Assembly (NCBI RefSeq): GCF_003248455.1
Contig: NZ_QFNM01000035.1
Location: 1-27,949, forward strand
DNA: 27,949 bases
Direction: 5' to 3'
From: Brevundimonas sp.
GTDB lineage: Bacteria > Pseudomonadota > Alphaproteobacteria > Caulobacterales > Caulobacteraceae
Of the stretch, positions 8,733 to 16,887 are shown in pieces. Below the pieces are notes generated by a model that searched no databases, was not told the DNA's origin, and was given only the letters and a program-made list of their open reading frames with translations. How positions within the stretch are numbered: position 1 is the first letter of the stretch; the number at the start of each line of letters is the position of its first letter. Position numbers and translations under genes: made by a program.

Positions 8733-9134
8733 ATGGGCTTTCTGGACAATGTGGTGAAGGGTCTGGGCCAGGACGCCGCAGGCGGCCTCGGCGACCTGTT
8801 GAAGAACCAGGGCGGCGTCGGCGGTCTGGCGGAGAAATTCGGTCAGGCAGGACTCGGCGACGTCATCGGCTCCTGGGTCGGCAAGGGCGCCAACGCCAGC
8901 ATCACCCCGGAACAGATCGTCGCCGTCATCGGCCACGGCCCCCTGGCCGACATGGCCGCCAAGATGGGCGTCTCGCCCCAGCAGGCCGGGGAAACCCTGG
9001 CGGGCCTTCTGCCCGAAGCCATCGACCGCCTGACTCCCGGCGGCCAGATCGACGGCGCCGACGACCTGTTGAACAAGCTGCCGGGCGGTCTTGGCGGCCT
9101 GGGCGACATGATCGGCGGCTTCCTGAAGAAGTAG
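8733..9134 (+). CDS. YidB/DUF937 family protein
   Basis: The 133-residue glycine-rich protein begins MGFLDNVVKGLGQD and continues with repeated Gly-Leu segments, then ITPEQIVAVIG, MAAKMGVSPQQAGETLAGLLPEAIDRLTPGG and a closing GGLGDMIGGFLKK. This is the YidB (DUF937) pattern. The function is unknown; it is likely cytoplasmic as there is no signal peptide. AGGAGA precedes the ATG at 8733 and decides it over a longer reading. It is convergent with the AmpG-like gene, with 4 bp between the stops. Confidence 0.88.
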   Translation: MGFLDNVVKGLGQDAAGGLGDLLKNQGGVGGLAEKFGQAGLGDVIGSWVGKGANASITPEQIVAVIGHGPLADMAAKMGVSPQQAGETLAGLLPEAIDRLTPGGQIDGADDLLNKLPGGLGGLGDMIGGFLKK

Positions 9135-9138
9135 GCCT

Positions 9139-10905
9139 TCAGGAGGGCTGGCCCTCCGTCGCCGCGACGGCGGGGTCCTCCGCCGCCTCGCTCTCGCGCC
9201 GCTTCTGCAATGCGATCTGTTTGCCGGCCACGACGAAGGCCAGGACGATGCCGAACAGGCCGATGGCGAAGGAATAGAGGAAGAAGGCGGCATAGCCCGC
9301 GCCCAGGGCGGCGGGGCTGACGCCGCTGGTCGCCGCGCCGGCGGTCAGCACGCCCTCCTGCAGATTGGCGAACGGGCCGCGCAGGCCGGCGAAAGGACCG
9401 TTCCCCTCCGCCGCCCGCGCCGAAGCCTCGACGATCCGCCCAGACTGCGAGGCGATGAGCTTGCCGGGCAGGGCGTAGAGCGAGGTGAACAGGGCGTACT
9501 GGGTCGCGGTGAAGCCGATCGACGTCAGGCTGGACATATAGGCGATCAGGGCGGTCCCGGCGTAACCGCTGGAGACATTGTCGACCCCGATGGCGACCGT
9601 CAGCGCCGGTAGGCTGTGGCCCTGGGTCGCCAGCCAGGCGAAGACCAGATTGGACGCCGGGCTCATGAAGGCCCCGATGACCATGGTGCGGATCAGCCCC
9701 AGCCTGGCCACCGACCAGCCGCCGACGAAGACGCCGACCGTCGTCATGATCACGCCGAACACCTTTCGCACCTCGGCCAGTTCGGTCTTCGAGAAGCCCA
9801 GGTCCAGATAGAAGGGCGGCATGATGTTCAGCACGAAGTCCGCCAGCCGATAGACGCAGATCAGGGCCAAGATCAGGGTCGCGACGCCGGAGAACCGCCT
9901 GTAGAAGTCCGCCAGCGGCTGGCCGAACGACCCGGCCAGATAGGCGCCGGGCCGCGTCCGGACCCCCGGCAGGGGCCAGCAGGCCATGACCATGACGACA
10001 AGTCCAATGAGGACAAGGCCGAACTGCAGATAGACCCCCTCGGGCTTGGCCGACAGGGCCGCTGCGACCGACGCCTTTCCGTCCGCCCCCAGGCCGAACA
10101 GGCCGAACAGGGCGTTCAGCGGCGCCGACTGACCCGTCAGCCCCGCGCCCAGGAACATGGCGGCGATCCCGATCACGGCCAGGCGGACGATCCATTCCAC
10201 GACTTCGAGCTTCGGCCGCGACGGCACGTCTCCGACCGGGATCGGCCGGATCTTGTGGGCTTTCTCGCGCGGGGCGAACAGGACGCCGGCGATGCCGAAC
10301 GCCATCAGGGCGGCCATCACCGCGTAGGAAAGATTCCAGTTGTAGAGATCAGCCAGCACCAGCGGCACGGCCCCGGCGACGATCATGGCGACGCGGTAGC
10401 CCATCTGATAGGCGGCGGCCATGGCGCCGTGCCGGCTGTCGTCCGCCGCCTCGATCCGCCAGGCGTCGATGACGATGTCCTGGGTCGCGCCGAAGAAGCC
10501 GACCAGGGCGGCGAACCCGGCCACGGCGATCAGGGCGTTCGACGGGTTCAGGGTCGAGATCGACCACAGGCCGAAGACGATGACGCCCTGCGTCACCAGC
10601 ATCCAGGCGCGGCGGTGCCCCAGCAGGCGCGTCAGGCCTGGTACGGCGGTCCGGTCGATCAGGGGCGCCCAGACGAACTTCAGCGAATAGGACAGGGTGG
10701 CCAAGGCGAAGAAGCCGATCACCTCCAGCGTCTGGCCGCTTTCGCGCAGCCAGGCCGAGAGGGTGTCGAAGATCAGCAGATTGGGCAGGCCGGCGGAAAA
10801 GCCCAGCAGCAGCATGATGAAGACACGCCGTTCGCCATAGACGGCCAGGCCGCCGAAACGACTGGCCGATTTTCCGGCAGCGGCGGGGGTGGTCTGGTCG
10901 ATCAT
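9139..10905 (-). CDS. ampG: AmpG-like MFS muropeptide permease
   Basis: The 588-residue inner-membrane transporter has about 12-14 hydrophobic segments. The N-terminal signature FSAGLPNLLIFDTLSAWL and the segment LSYSLKFVWAPLIDR, then FFGATQDIVIDAWRIE, are typical of AmpG, which imports anhydro-muropeptides from the periplasm for cell-wall recycling. In many bacteria AmpG controls ampC beta-lactamase induction. It is longer than the E. coli protein by about 100 residues, mainly from a longer loop near residues 210-320. GGAG lies 7 bases before the ATG. Family membership is well supported; the exact substrate is inferred. Confidence 0.85.
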   Translation of the reverse strand: MIDQTTPAAAGKSASRFGGLAVYGERRVFIMLLLGFSAGLPNLLIFDTLSAWLRESGQTLEVIGFFALATLSYSLKFVWAPLIDRTAVPGLTRLLGHRRAWMLVTQGVIVFGLWSISTLNPSNALIAVAGFAALVGFFGATQDIVIDAWRIEAADDSRHGAMAAAYQMGYRVAMIVAGAVPLVLADLYNWNLSYAVMAALMAFGIAGVLFAPREKAHKIRPIPVGDVPSRPKLEVVEWIVRLAVIGIAAMFLGAGLTGQSAPLNALFGLFGLGADGKASVAAALSAKPEGVYLQFGLVLIGLVVMVMACWPLPGVRTRPGAYLAGSFGQPLADFYRRFSGVATLILALICVYRLADFVLNIMPPFYLDLGFSKTELAEVRKVFGVIMTTVGVFVGGWSVARLGLIRTMVIGAFMSPASNLVFAWLATQGHSLPALTVAIGVDNVSSGYAGTALIAYMSSLTSIGFTATQYALFTSLYALPGKLIASQSGRIVEASARAAEGNGPFAGLRGPFANLQEGVLTAGAATSGVSPAALGAGYAAFFLYSFAIGLFGIVLAFVVAGKQIALQKRRESEAAEDPAVAATEGQPS

Positions 10906-10944
10906 GGACGGCTCCGGCGGCGACCGGAACGCGGCAGCCTTGAC

Positions 10945-12465
10945 TCAGCCGACCTTGGCGCGGATGTCGCGCTTCGTCCAGCGCGCCAGGGCGGCGCGCA
11001 GCGCCTCGGCGTCCAGCGGCTTGACGATATGATCGTCCATGCCCGCCTCAAGGCACAGCCGGCGATCCTCGGCGAAGGCGTTGGCGGTCAGGGCCAGGAT
11101 CGGCGTCCGATCACCCGTCGCGCGAATGGCGCGGGCGGCGGCGGGTCCGTCCATGCCGGGCATGCGCATGTCCATGAAGATCAGGTCGTAGCGGGCGCGG
11201 CCGACGGCGGCGACGGCCTCGTCGCCGGTGGCGGCGGTCTCGACCACGCAGCCCTCGCGGCGCAGGAGGGTGCGGGCCAGAAGGGCGCCGACCGGATTGT
11301 CTTCGGCCAGCAGGACGCGAACCCCGGCGAAGCGCGCCGGCGCGACCCGGTCGTCCTCGACGGATTTCGCGCCGCTCGGTTCCGGGGTCTGGTCCCCGGC
11401 GGCGGCCAACACCCGCTCCACCAAGGATGTCCGCCGAAGCGGCTTGATCAGATAGCCGTCGGCGCCCGCCGTGCGATAGGCCGCGATCAGATCCCGCTCG
11501 CCGGGCTTCAACATGACGACGGCGCGCCCGCCCTGGGGCAGGGCGACAGGCTGGCCGGGCGTCATCGGCGCATGATCGATCAGGATCACCGGCGCCGAGT
11601 CCGACAGCATGGCGCCGGACGCTTCGATCTGGGCCTTCGCGGTCGACATCACGAAGGGGTCGGGCGAGCGCACGGCGACCGTTCGTCCTCGCAGCGACCG
11701 GGCGCGCGGGGCGCCGACGGCGTCGAAGGCGGCCTCGAAACGGAACCGGGCGCCGCCCAGGGGCGCGTCGGGGCGATCTTCGACTTGCACCGATCCGCCC
11801 ATGGCCGTCGCCAGCTTGCGTACGACCGCCAGCCCCAGGCCGGCTCCGTCGTGACGCACGGCGTCGGAGGCGTCGGCGTGGCCGAACTCCTCGAATATGC
11901 GGGCGCGCGCCGGGGGCGGCACGCCGGGGCCGGTGTCGTCCACGAGGAACGCCAGGCGTGGACGGATGTCGTCGCCGCCAACCCTCTCCACCGTGACGCG
12001 GACGCCGCCTGTTTCGGTGAACTTGACCGCATTTCCGGCCAGGTTGAACAGCACCTGACGCAGCCGGCCCTCGTCCGCCCGGATGTCGGGGGCGTCGGCG
12101 GCGACGGACCAGACGATCTCCAGCCCCTTGTCGTGCGCGCGCGGGCTGAGCAGTTCGGCGACGCCCTGGACCAACCCTTCCAGATCGACCGGCGTCAGGT
12201 CGAACTCCAGCGCCCCGGCTTCCAGCCGGGCGTAATCCAGAAGGTCGTTGACCAGGCCCAGCAGGTGTTCGGCCGACTGGCGGGCGTTTTCGGCATAGGC
12301 GCGCTGGGCGCCGTCCAGCCTGGTCCGCTCCAATAGGCCGATCATGCCCAGAACGCCGTTCAGGGGCGTGCGCATCTCGTGGCTCATCAGCCGCAGGAAC
12401 TGCCGAGCGGCCGCGTTCGGCGGCGCCGTCTCGTCGGTCCTGTCGGTCGCCCGGCGTCGCGCCAT
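10945..12465 (-). CDS. Soluble hybrid histidine kinase with two receiver domains
   Basis: The 506-residue protein has only about 25 residues before the H-box LMSHEMRTPLNGV, whose phospho-acceptor is H29. There is no sensor or membrane segment. The HATPase domain shows NLAGNAVKF (N box), DDTGPGVPP (G1) and GAGLGLAVV (G2). A degenerate receiver follows, with VILIDHAP and GADGYLIKPL. A full C-terminal receiver then has DxE-like LLAEDNP, acceptor Asp in LIFMDMRMPGMDG, and the conserved Lys in HIVKPLD. The start at 12465 is favoured over 12477 because GGAG lies 6 bases upstream. The gene starts 22 bp after the comM stop and was probably cotranscribed with it. Confidence 0.9.
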   Translation of the reverse strand: MARRRATDRTDETAPPNAAARQFLRLMSHEMRTPLNGVLGMIGLLERTRLDGAQRAYAENARQSAEHLLGLVNDLLDYARLEAGALEFDLTPVDLEGLVQGVAELLSPRAHDKGLEIVWSVAADAPDIRADEGRLRQVLFNLAGNAVKFTETGGVRVTVERVGGDDIRPRLAFLVDDTGPGVPPPARARIFEEFGHADASDAVRHDGAGLGLAVVRKLATAMGGSVQVEDRPDAPLGGARFRFEAAFDAVGAPRARSLRGRTVAVRSPDPFVMSTAKAQIEASGAMLSDSAPVILIDHAPMTPGQPVALPQGGRAVVMLKPGERDLIAAYRTAGADGYLIKPLRRTSLVERVLAAAGDQTPEPSGAKSVEDDRVAPARFAGVRVLLAEDNPVGALLARTLLRREGCVVETAATGDEAVAAVGRARYDLIFMDMRMPGMDGPAAARAIRATGDRTPILALTANAFAEDRRLCLEAGMDDHIVKPLDAEALRAALARWTKRDIRAKVG

Positions 12466-12487
12466 CACAGTCTCCATGGCGACGAGG

Positions 12488-13264
12488 TTAGAGGCTTGGG
12501 GTTAAGGAACCGTCCCGTTCCTCCGCGCCCACGCCATCGCGAGGCGAGAAAGGCGTCGGCCCGTCGTGGGCGAAGGGGGCTTGTTCCACGTCGCCTTCGC
12601 GCAGGCCGAACGGCGCATCGCCGCGGCGACCCGCGCTGCGGTCAAAATCGGCCTCGGCGCCCAGGGTGGCGCGGCGATAGATCAGGGCCTCGGCGATATG
12701 GCGGCGCAGCACCCCGGTCGCGCCCTCCAGGTCGGCGATGGTGCGGGCCAGCCGCAGGGTGCGGGTCCAGCCGCGCGCCGTCAGCCCCCCGGCCTCGCCG
12801 GCCCGCATCAAGAGCATTCGTCCCGCCTCGTCGGGCGTGGCGAACCGATCCAATATCTCGCCCGATGCGCGGGCGTTCAGCGCCTGGGCCGGGTCCAGCC
12901 CGGCGGCGCGCAACCGATCCTCCTGCATGGCGCGGGCGACAGCGACGCGGGCGCGGGCCTCCGCCGTGCCCTCGGCCGGCGGCGGCAGGGCCATGTCGGC
13001 GGCGGTGACGGACGGGGTCTCCACCGTCAGGTCGATCCGGTCGAACATCGGGCCGGAGATGCGGTTCTGATAATCGCGCTGGCAACGCGGAGCCTTGCCG
13101 CAGGCCCCGCGTCCGGCCCCGCCCAAACCGCAACGGCAGGGATTCATCGCCGCCACCAGCTGGAACCGCGCCGGATAGCGGACATGGGCGTTGGCGCGCG
13201 CCACCACGATCTCGCCCGTCTCCAGCGGCTGGCGCAGCGAATCCAGGGCCTGGGCCGAATACTC
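12488..13264 (-). pseudogene. comM: comM (yifB) 3' fragment, cut off by transposon insertion
   Basis: This fragment encodes the C-terminal part of the AAA+ helicase ComM: sensor and arginine-finger region with FQLVAAMNPCRCG, QNRISGPMFDRIDL, then the Mg-chelatase-like C-terminal domain ending AEALIYRRA. A further 55-60 residues form a poorly conserved tail. It joins in frame to the 5' fragment ending at 22750 when one copy of the 8-bp repeat is removed; the junction codon TCG is shared. There is no start codon at its new 5' end, so it is probably not expressed as a functional protein. Confidence 0.93.
13257..13264. repeat. Left 8-bp target-site duplication
   Basis: GAATACTC stands immediately outside the left inverted repeat and recurs at 22750-22757. 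Eight bases is the duplication length known for the IS1595 family. Confidence 0.88.
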
Positions 13265-13289
13265 CGCTGTTATGGCGCAAACACACCTA
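13265..13289. repeat. Left terminal inverted repeat of the transposon
   Basis: The 25 bases are an exact reverse complement of 22725-22749. The match ends abruptly inward. The stop codon of the first cargo gene lies 7 bp inside it. Confidence 0.93.
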
Positions 13290-13296
13290 AGAGAGA

Positions 13297-13851
13297 TCAG
13301 GCGTTCCCTGGCGTAGCAGGCTCGGTGGGCGCCGGGGCATCAGCCTCCGTTTTGGCCGACCCACCCGCCGCCTGCGGCACATCCTTGTTGACCATCGGCT
13401 CGATGAAATGAGGATGTCCTTCAAGCCTCATCGCCATGAGAAATCGTTTCAGGTACTCGAATACGTGGGGGTTGTTCCGCATCCGAGCGATCTCAGCCCG
13501 AGCGCCTGCGTTTCGCGCGATCATGGTGAGCGTGTCGCGCATATAGTCTTCGAGTAGTTGTTTCGAGGCACCGTGAACGGAGCGGTCCTGATGTATCGCG
13601 CAACCGACCTCGAACAGATTCATGAGATTGTGGAAGTGGTAGTTTCGTTTGGTCGCGTCTGGATCGTCGAAGCGTTCCCACGCCTCTCGGAAAGCTTCCA
13701 TGATGGCAAGCAGCGTTGCTGCTGACGAATTGCGATCCGAATTCCGCCAAGCAATCCCCGCGATCACCAAAGCGGCGGCGGCCACGACCAGTGAACTAAT
13801 GCCGACAAAAATGGAGACGGCGTCGACCCAGGAAGGCCCGGCGCTAGGCAT
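13297..13851 (-). CDS. DUF4760-like single-pass membrane protein
   Basis: The 184-residue protein has one transmembrane helix at about residues 10-34 (VSIFVGISSLVVAAAALVIA) and then a cytosolic helical domain. Its pattern is HNLMNLFEVGCAIHQ, later MRDTLTMIARNAG and NNPHVFEYLKRF. It resembles the DUF4760 domain of the larger cargo protein at 16888-17682: both have N-[LY]-F-E followed by a spaced Arg and an NP turn. A Pro/Ala-rich tail follows, with HFIEPMVN at its start. It overlaps the preceding small gene by 8 bp, so translation is likely coupled. The function is unknown. Confidence 0.7.
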   Translation of the reverse strand: MPSAGPSWVDAVSIFVGISSLVVAAAALVIAGIAWRNSDRNSSAATLLAIMEAFREAWERFDDPDATKRNYHFHNLMNLFEVGCAIHQDRSVHGASKQLLEDYMRDTLTMIARNAGARAEIARMRNNPHVFEYLKRFLMAMRLEGHPHFIEPMVNKDVPQAAGGSAKTEADAPAPTEPATPGNA

Positions 13852-14008
13852 CCTTCTTGGCCGACGCGGGAACGGTCGGCGTAGGCGTGGGTGTCGGCGA
13901 TGAGACGCCCGATGCCGCCTTCAGCGGAGCCACCTGCATGTGCCGCTGGAGATGCGCCGTTGTCGCGCTGTTGACGGCGATTTGGGTCTTCGGGCTCTCG
14001 TCGGCCAT
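13844..14008 (-). CDS. Small hypothetical protein with Pro-Thr repeat
   Basis: The 54-residue protein reads MADESPKTQIAVNSA at the start, then TTAHLQRHMQVAPLKAASG and a (Pro-Thr)4 stretch before VPASAKKDA. GGAG lies 10 bases before the ATG, inside the end of the upstream small ORF. The stop overlaps the start of the DUF4760-like gene. The segment TTAHLQ recurs in the upstream ORF, suggesting that the small proteins in this row are related. No known domain is recognised. Confidence 0.5.
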   Translation of the reverse strand: MADESPKTQIAVNSATTAHLQRHMQVAPLKAASGVSSPTPTPTPTVPASAKKDA

Positions 14009-14015
14009 GCTGTCA

Positions 14016-14307
14016 CTACTCCGCGTCGGAGTCCTGAGAACTCGGCGCCACCGGTTCCTCCTGCGGAGCCGGTTCGAAATCCGGCATTTGGAGATGCGCC
14101 GTGGTGAGTGACTTCTGGATGATCTCGAAATCGGATTCTCGATCATAATCGCTGGACATCATCGGCTCCATGAAATGCGTCACACGCTCGGGCGATTCTC
14201 TGACGTCGTCGAATCGAATCTCGTCGATATGCGAGTCGGATCGCAGGTCGAACGAAGGACCCGTTCAGCTTGTTCGAAAACTCGACCTTAGCCGTTGGCT
14301 GGTCCAT
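14016..14307 (-). pseudogene. Small ORF, probably frameshifted, upstream of the DUF4760-like pair
   Basis: One frame starts at ATG 14307 (MDQPTAKVEFSNKLNGSF) and drifts into arginine-rich nonsense after about 18 codons. A second frame is open from 14264 to the stop at 14016. It has natural-looking content: DLRSDSHIDEIRFDDVRESP, then HFMEPMMSSDYD, TTAHLQMPDFEPAP and an acidic end. It lacks an ATG until 14171, which would give 51 residues. Joining the two near 14255 gives one sensible protein, so a 1-base indel or an unrecognised start is likely. The words HFMEPM and TTAHLQ recur in the two genes downstream. Function unknown. Confidence 0.35.
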
Positions 14308-14315
14308 TCGCGGCC

Positions 14316-14954
14316 ATGTCCAGCCGCCACGAAATCCGCGTCGCCCACGAACGTTCCTACCGTCTCGCTCTGGGTGAATACGAACGCGCCGAACAGCCCA
14401 CCGAGACGATTGTAGGCCTGAAGGCGCTCGCAGATGCTGACAAAGCCATCCAAGCCCGCAAGCGGGTCTTGAAAGAGAGGATGGCGCACCTTGATTACCT
14501 GCTTCGTGATCTCGTCGATCCGGAATGGACGCCTCACCACCTGACGCCCCTACATCCTCGGAAGACGCGCCGGAAAGGCTCAATCGCCAAGGCGGCCTAT
14601 CAGGCGCTGAGAGCCTTCAAGGAACCGATAACGACCCGCGAAATCTCCAAGGCAATCGCAGGTGCGATGGAAGTTGACGTCGGTGATAACGGCGCGATGA
14701 GCAAGCTGGACAACGCCGTCAGGGCTTCGATGAAGGAGCGGGTCAAGGACGGTGCCGTGCAGGAGATTGAAGGGCGCCCTACGCGGTGGCAGCTTGTGAG
14801 TAGGCCGAAATGGGTGCCGTCGGCCGTCCCTTACGCTTCAGCGTCAGCGCCCTTAGTCCGCGTCGACGGTTTATCGAACGCAGCCATTCGGGCCGTTTCT
14901 GCCAATATCCTACGAGTTCAGCGTCAGGACGCAGGTCGAGCGCGCGCTTCATGA
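14316..14954 (+). CDS. Coiled-coil plus winged-helix-like hypothetical protein
   Basis: The 212-residue protein begins with a charged helical region, probably coiled coil, at about residues 25-65 (LKALADADKAIQARKRVLKE). A basic linker and a winged-helix-like domain follow: YQALRAFKEPITTREISKAI, KLDNAVRASMKERVKDGAV and GRPTRWQLV. It has the same architecture as the cargo protein at 22245-22682. After RWQLV the frame continues for about 55 residues antisense to the transposase 3' end, and this tail is probably not part of the original domain. No Shine-Dalgarno is evident at 14316; a TTG at 14295 is an alternative. DNA binding is inferred only. Confidence 0.6.
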   Translation: MSSRHEIRVAHERSYRLALGEYERAEQPTETIVGLKALADADKAIQARKRVLKERMAHLDYLLRDLVDPEWTPHHLTPLHPRKTRRKGSIAKAAYQALRAFKEPITTREISKAIAGAMEVDVGDNGAMSKLDNAVRASMKERVKDGAVQEIEGRPTRWQLVSRPKWVPSAVPYASASAPLVRVDGLSNAAIRAVSANILRVQRQDAGRARAS

Positions 14955-15852
14955 TCATGCGGAACTGCTGACCATTATCTAGCCGGCGAAAGTCGTCGCG
15001 CCAGGACAGTTCATCGGCGAACCGCTGGGCATGATTGCCGCTGGTACGCAGGTAGACCCCCCGCGTAGCGCGCCGAATGCGACTGTGTTGCGCCTCGACC
15101 AGATTGGTGTGAACACCATCCACCATCAGGCCGACGCTGTGATTGACCGTCGAGTGTTCGGCGAAGTGCATGAAGTAGCGCGAGTACGCCGGGGACTCGT
15201 CGGTCACGACATGAGCCGCCGGGTTCACCGTCCGTTTGATGCTGGGGTCGGCATCCTTCTCTACCGGCACTACCCAGGCGCGGGAACGCCCTCCGATCCG
15301 ACGTTCACGAGCGGTCACGATCGTATGTCGCTTCGTATTGAACTGCTTACGGCCATCCCTCTTTCGATCCTTAACGAGGTTTTCCTGGCGCACGGAACCA
15401 CCGTCGTAGAGGCCGTCGATGTCCACCTCTCCGGTCAAGACGGTCTCGGCCTGCATGGAGGCCATCACGCGCGACAGTTTCTTGTGCAGGACGAAGGCGG
15501 TCTTGTAGGAGCAGCCGAGGTCACGGCTGAGCCGCAGTGCGGCGTAACCGTTCACACCGTTCACGAACAGCACCACGGCCAGCATAATGTCGGCGAAGGA
15601 CATCTTCCGGCTGCGGAAGACCGTTCCCGACGTAACAGTGAACTGCTTGTCGCAGCCCTGACATTTGAACAGCCGTCGCGCGCGGTACTCGTAGACGGCG
15701 ACGATCCCGCAGCGTGGGCATTTCGGCTCCCCATCGCTCTCGGCAAACCGGATCGACTTGAACATCGCATACGCCTCCTCCTCGCCCAGGCGGGCGATGT
15801 CGCGGACGGAGATCGACCGCGCCTTTGCTGAGAGGAGAAAATGCTGGCTCAA
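14779..15852 (-). CDS. IS1595-family transposase (ISXO2-like DDE domain)
   Basis: The 357-residue enzyme has an N-terminal zinc ribbon with C45-P-R-C48 and C64-Q-G-C67, then a helical HTH-like region (MSFADIMLAVVLFVNG). The ISXO2-like catalytic domain follows, with D144 in GEVDIDG, D218 in VVTDES and the N250/E253 cluster in HTNLVEAQHSRIRR. The closing GVYLRTSGNHAQRFADEL is characteristic of the family. A basic C-terminal tail of about 40 residues overlaps the convergent gene by 176 bp. It is complete, so the element may still be able to move. It is transcribed divergently from the DUF6471 gene. Confidence 0.95.
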   Translation of the reverse strand: MSQHFLLSAKARSISVRDIARLGEEEAYAMFKSIRFAESDGEPKCPRCGIVAVYEYRARRLFKCQGCDKQFTVTSGTVFRSRKMSFADIMLAVVLFVNGVNGYAALRLSRDLGCSYKTAFVLHKKLSRVMASMQAETVLTGEVDIDGLYDGGSVRQENLVKDRKRDGRKQFNTKRHTIVTARERRIGGRSRAWVVPVEKDADPSIKRTVNPAAHVVTDESPAYSRYFMHFAEHSTVNHSVGLMVDGVHTNLVEAQHSRIRRATRGVYLRTSGNHAQRFADELSWRDDFRRLDNGQQFRMIMKRALDLRPDAELVGYWQKRPEWLRSINRRRGLRALTLKRKGRPTAPISAYSQAATA

Positions 15853-15873
15853 ACCGTCCTTTCCGTTTCATAT

Positions 15874-15945
15874 GCATCACATGTGATGCGTTTGAACGGA
15901 ACGAGCGCGTCGAGTCAAGTGCAAACGCATCATTTCTGATGTGTT
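15874..15945. promoter_or_regulatory. Operator-like palindromes between transposase and DUF6471 genes
   Basis: GCATCACATGTGATGC (15874-15889) is a perfect 16-bp palindrome. A second site, AACGCATCA-TTTC-TGATGTGTT (15924-15945), is a palindrome with one mismatch. TGATGCGTTTG (15884-15894) and CAAACGCATCA (15922-15932) are also exact inverted copies. The 110-bp gap separates two divergent start codons, so the sites could control both genes. The DUF6471 protein, an HTH-like candidate, is the obvious binder; this is inference. Confidence 0.6.
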
Positions 15946-15962
15946 CGATCTCGGAGTGATGT

Positions 15963-16220
15963 GTGGCAGGCCCAACCGCTGGTAACGATACGACCCTCAA
16001 GGCGAAGCGAATCCTCAAGGCCGAGATGCAGCGGAGGGGATTCACCTACAAGGATTTGGCCGAAGCGCTTCGCCAACGTGGCGCCGGTCCGGCCGCCAAT
16101 GAGGCCAACATCAGGAACCAGATTAACCGGGGCGGCTTCGGTGCCGGCTTCTTCATCGAGTGCTGTTTGGCGATGGGCAGCTATGTGGTGCGGTTGGGCG
16201 AGCCGGGACAAGATGAATAG
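15963..16220 (+). CDS. DUF6471 (HTH-like) small protein, putative regulator
   Basis: The 85-residue protein has the pattern LKAEMQRRGFTYKDLAEAL, then EANIRNQINRGGFGAGFFIE and CCLAMGSYVVRLGE. This fits DUF6471, a short domain resembling an XRE-type helix-turn-helix with FTYKDLAEAL as the helix pair. The GTG start at 15963 follows GGAG with 7-base spacing. It overlaps the next gene by 8 bp, so the two are coupled. Placement across palindromes from the transposase suggests control of transposition or of its own operon. Confidence 0.72.
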   Translation: MAGPTAGNDTTLKAKRILKAEMQRRGFTYKDLAEALRQRGAGPAANEANIRNQINRGGFGAGFFIECCLAMGSYVVRLGEPGQDE

Positions 16221-16845
16221 CGGCAAGATGCTCGTTATCGCGATCGACGTCGGCGGCCCCGAGAAAATCGGCTGGGCGTCTTCAAACAGCCGGTCCGGCA
16301 CAGGTCAGGACCTAGATACCGCTCTCTACGATATGGCGAACGCGCTCAATAACGGCACGCCCGTCGCGCTCGGATTCGAGGCTCCGATCTGGACGCCTCG
16401 CCGTGAAGACCTGAAGCGGATAACGAGCCGGCGGCTGGGCGCAGAGATCACGTTCAATCGAGCGTGGTCCGCCGGCGCCGGCTGCGGGGCTCTCGGCGCC
16501 GCGCTGGGCCTCATGCCGTGGTGCTTTTCGCAGATCGCTCGAAACACCAATCATCGATTGGCGACCACCAGTCCGATCGCATTCGACGAGCGCGGTAAGG
16601 GTCTGTTTGTGTGGGAGGCGTTCGTCTCGGGTCACGCCAAGGCCGTTACCCACATGGACGACGCCTCACTGGCGCTGGCGGCGTTTCAGGCGCGCGATCT
16701 GCGGGCGCCGAGCGATGTGCCTGACGAGCCGGCGATCAACTTGGCGGCGGCTGCGTTGATGGCGACCGGTTGGACCCTCGATCCCTGGGAGATCAGCGGG
16801 GCCGGACATGTGATCGCCGTTGGACGTAGTGTTAATCTAGAATAA
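16213..16845 (+). CDS. Hypothetical protein, possibly RNase H-fold (DUF429-like)
   Basis: The 210-residue protein starts MNSGKMLVIAIDVGGPEK, with a beta-strand and D-x-G pattern like the first strand of RNase H-fold or DUF429 proteins. Acidic residues follow in LGFEAPIW and HMDDASLALAAF, which could complete an acidic site. The end NLAAAALMATGW is hydrophobic helix. A second ATG at 16228 is an equally plausible start. It is translationally coupled to the DUF6471 gene. Family assignment is weak and rests on the spacing of the acidic residues only. Confidence 0.65.
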   Translation: MNSGKMLVIAIDVGGPEKIGWASSNSRSGTGQDLDTALYDMANALNNGTPVALGFEAPIWTPRREDLKRITSRRLGAEITFNRAWSAGAGCGALGAALGLMPWCFSQIARNTNHRLATTSPIAFDERGKGLFVWEAFVSGHAKAVTHMDDASLALAAFQARDLRAPSDVPDEPAINLAAAALMATGWTLDPWEISGAGHVIAVGRSVNLE

Positions 16846-16887
16846 AAATGAAGAAGTACGTCATCAAGAAAATCTATCAACATCTAA

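Noticed and set aside
9616..12336. Very long + strand open frame (about 900 codons)
   Set aside because: It lies antisense to the AmpG-like and histidine kinase genes and is rich in Arg, Gln, Gly and His with no domain; it is a high-GC shadow.
14263..14275. GTTC-AGCTT-GTTC near the small ORFs as a LexA box
   Set aside because: The spacer is 5 bases, not the 7 required for the alphaproteobacterial LexA site.
15521..16045. Alternative - strand frame across the transposase start
   Set aside because: It overlaps the zinc-ribbon-coding part of the transposase in another frame and crosses the palindrome region; no protein-like content.
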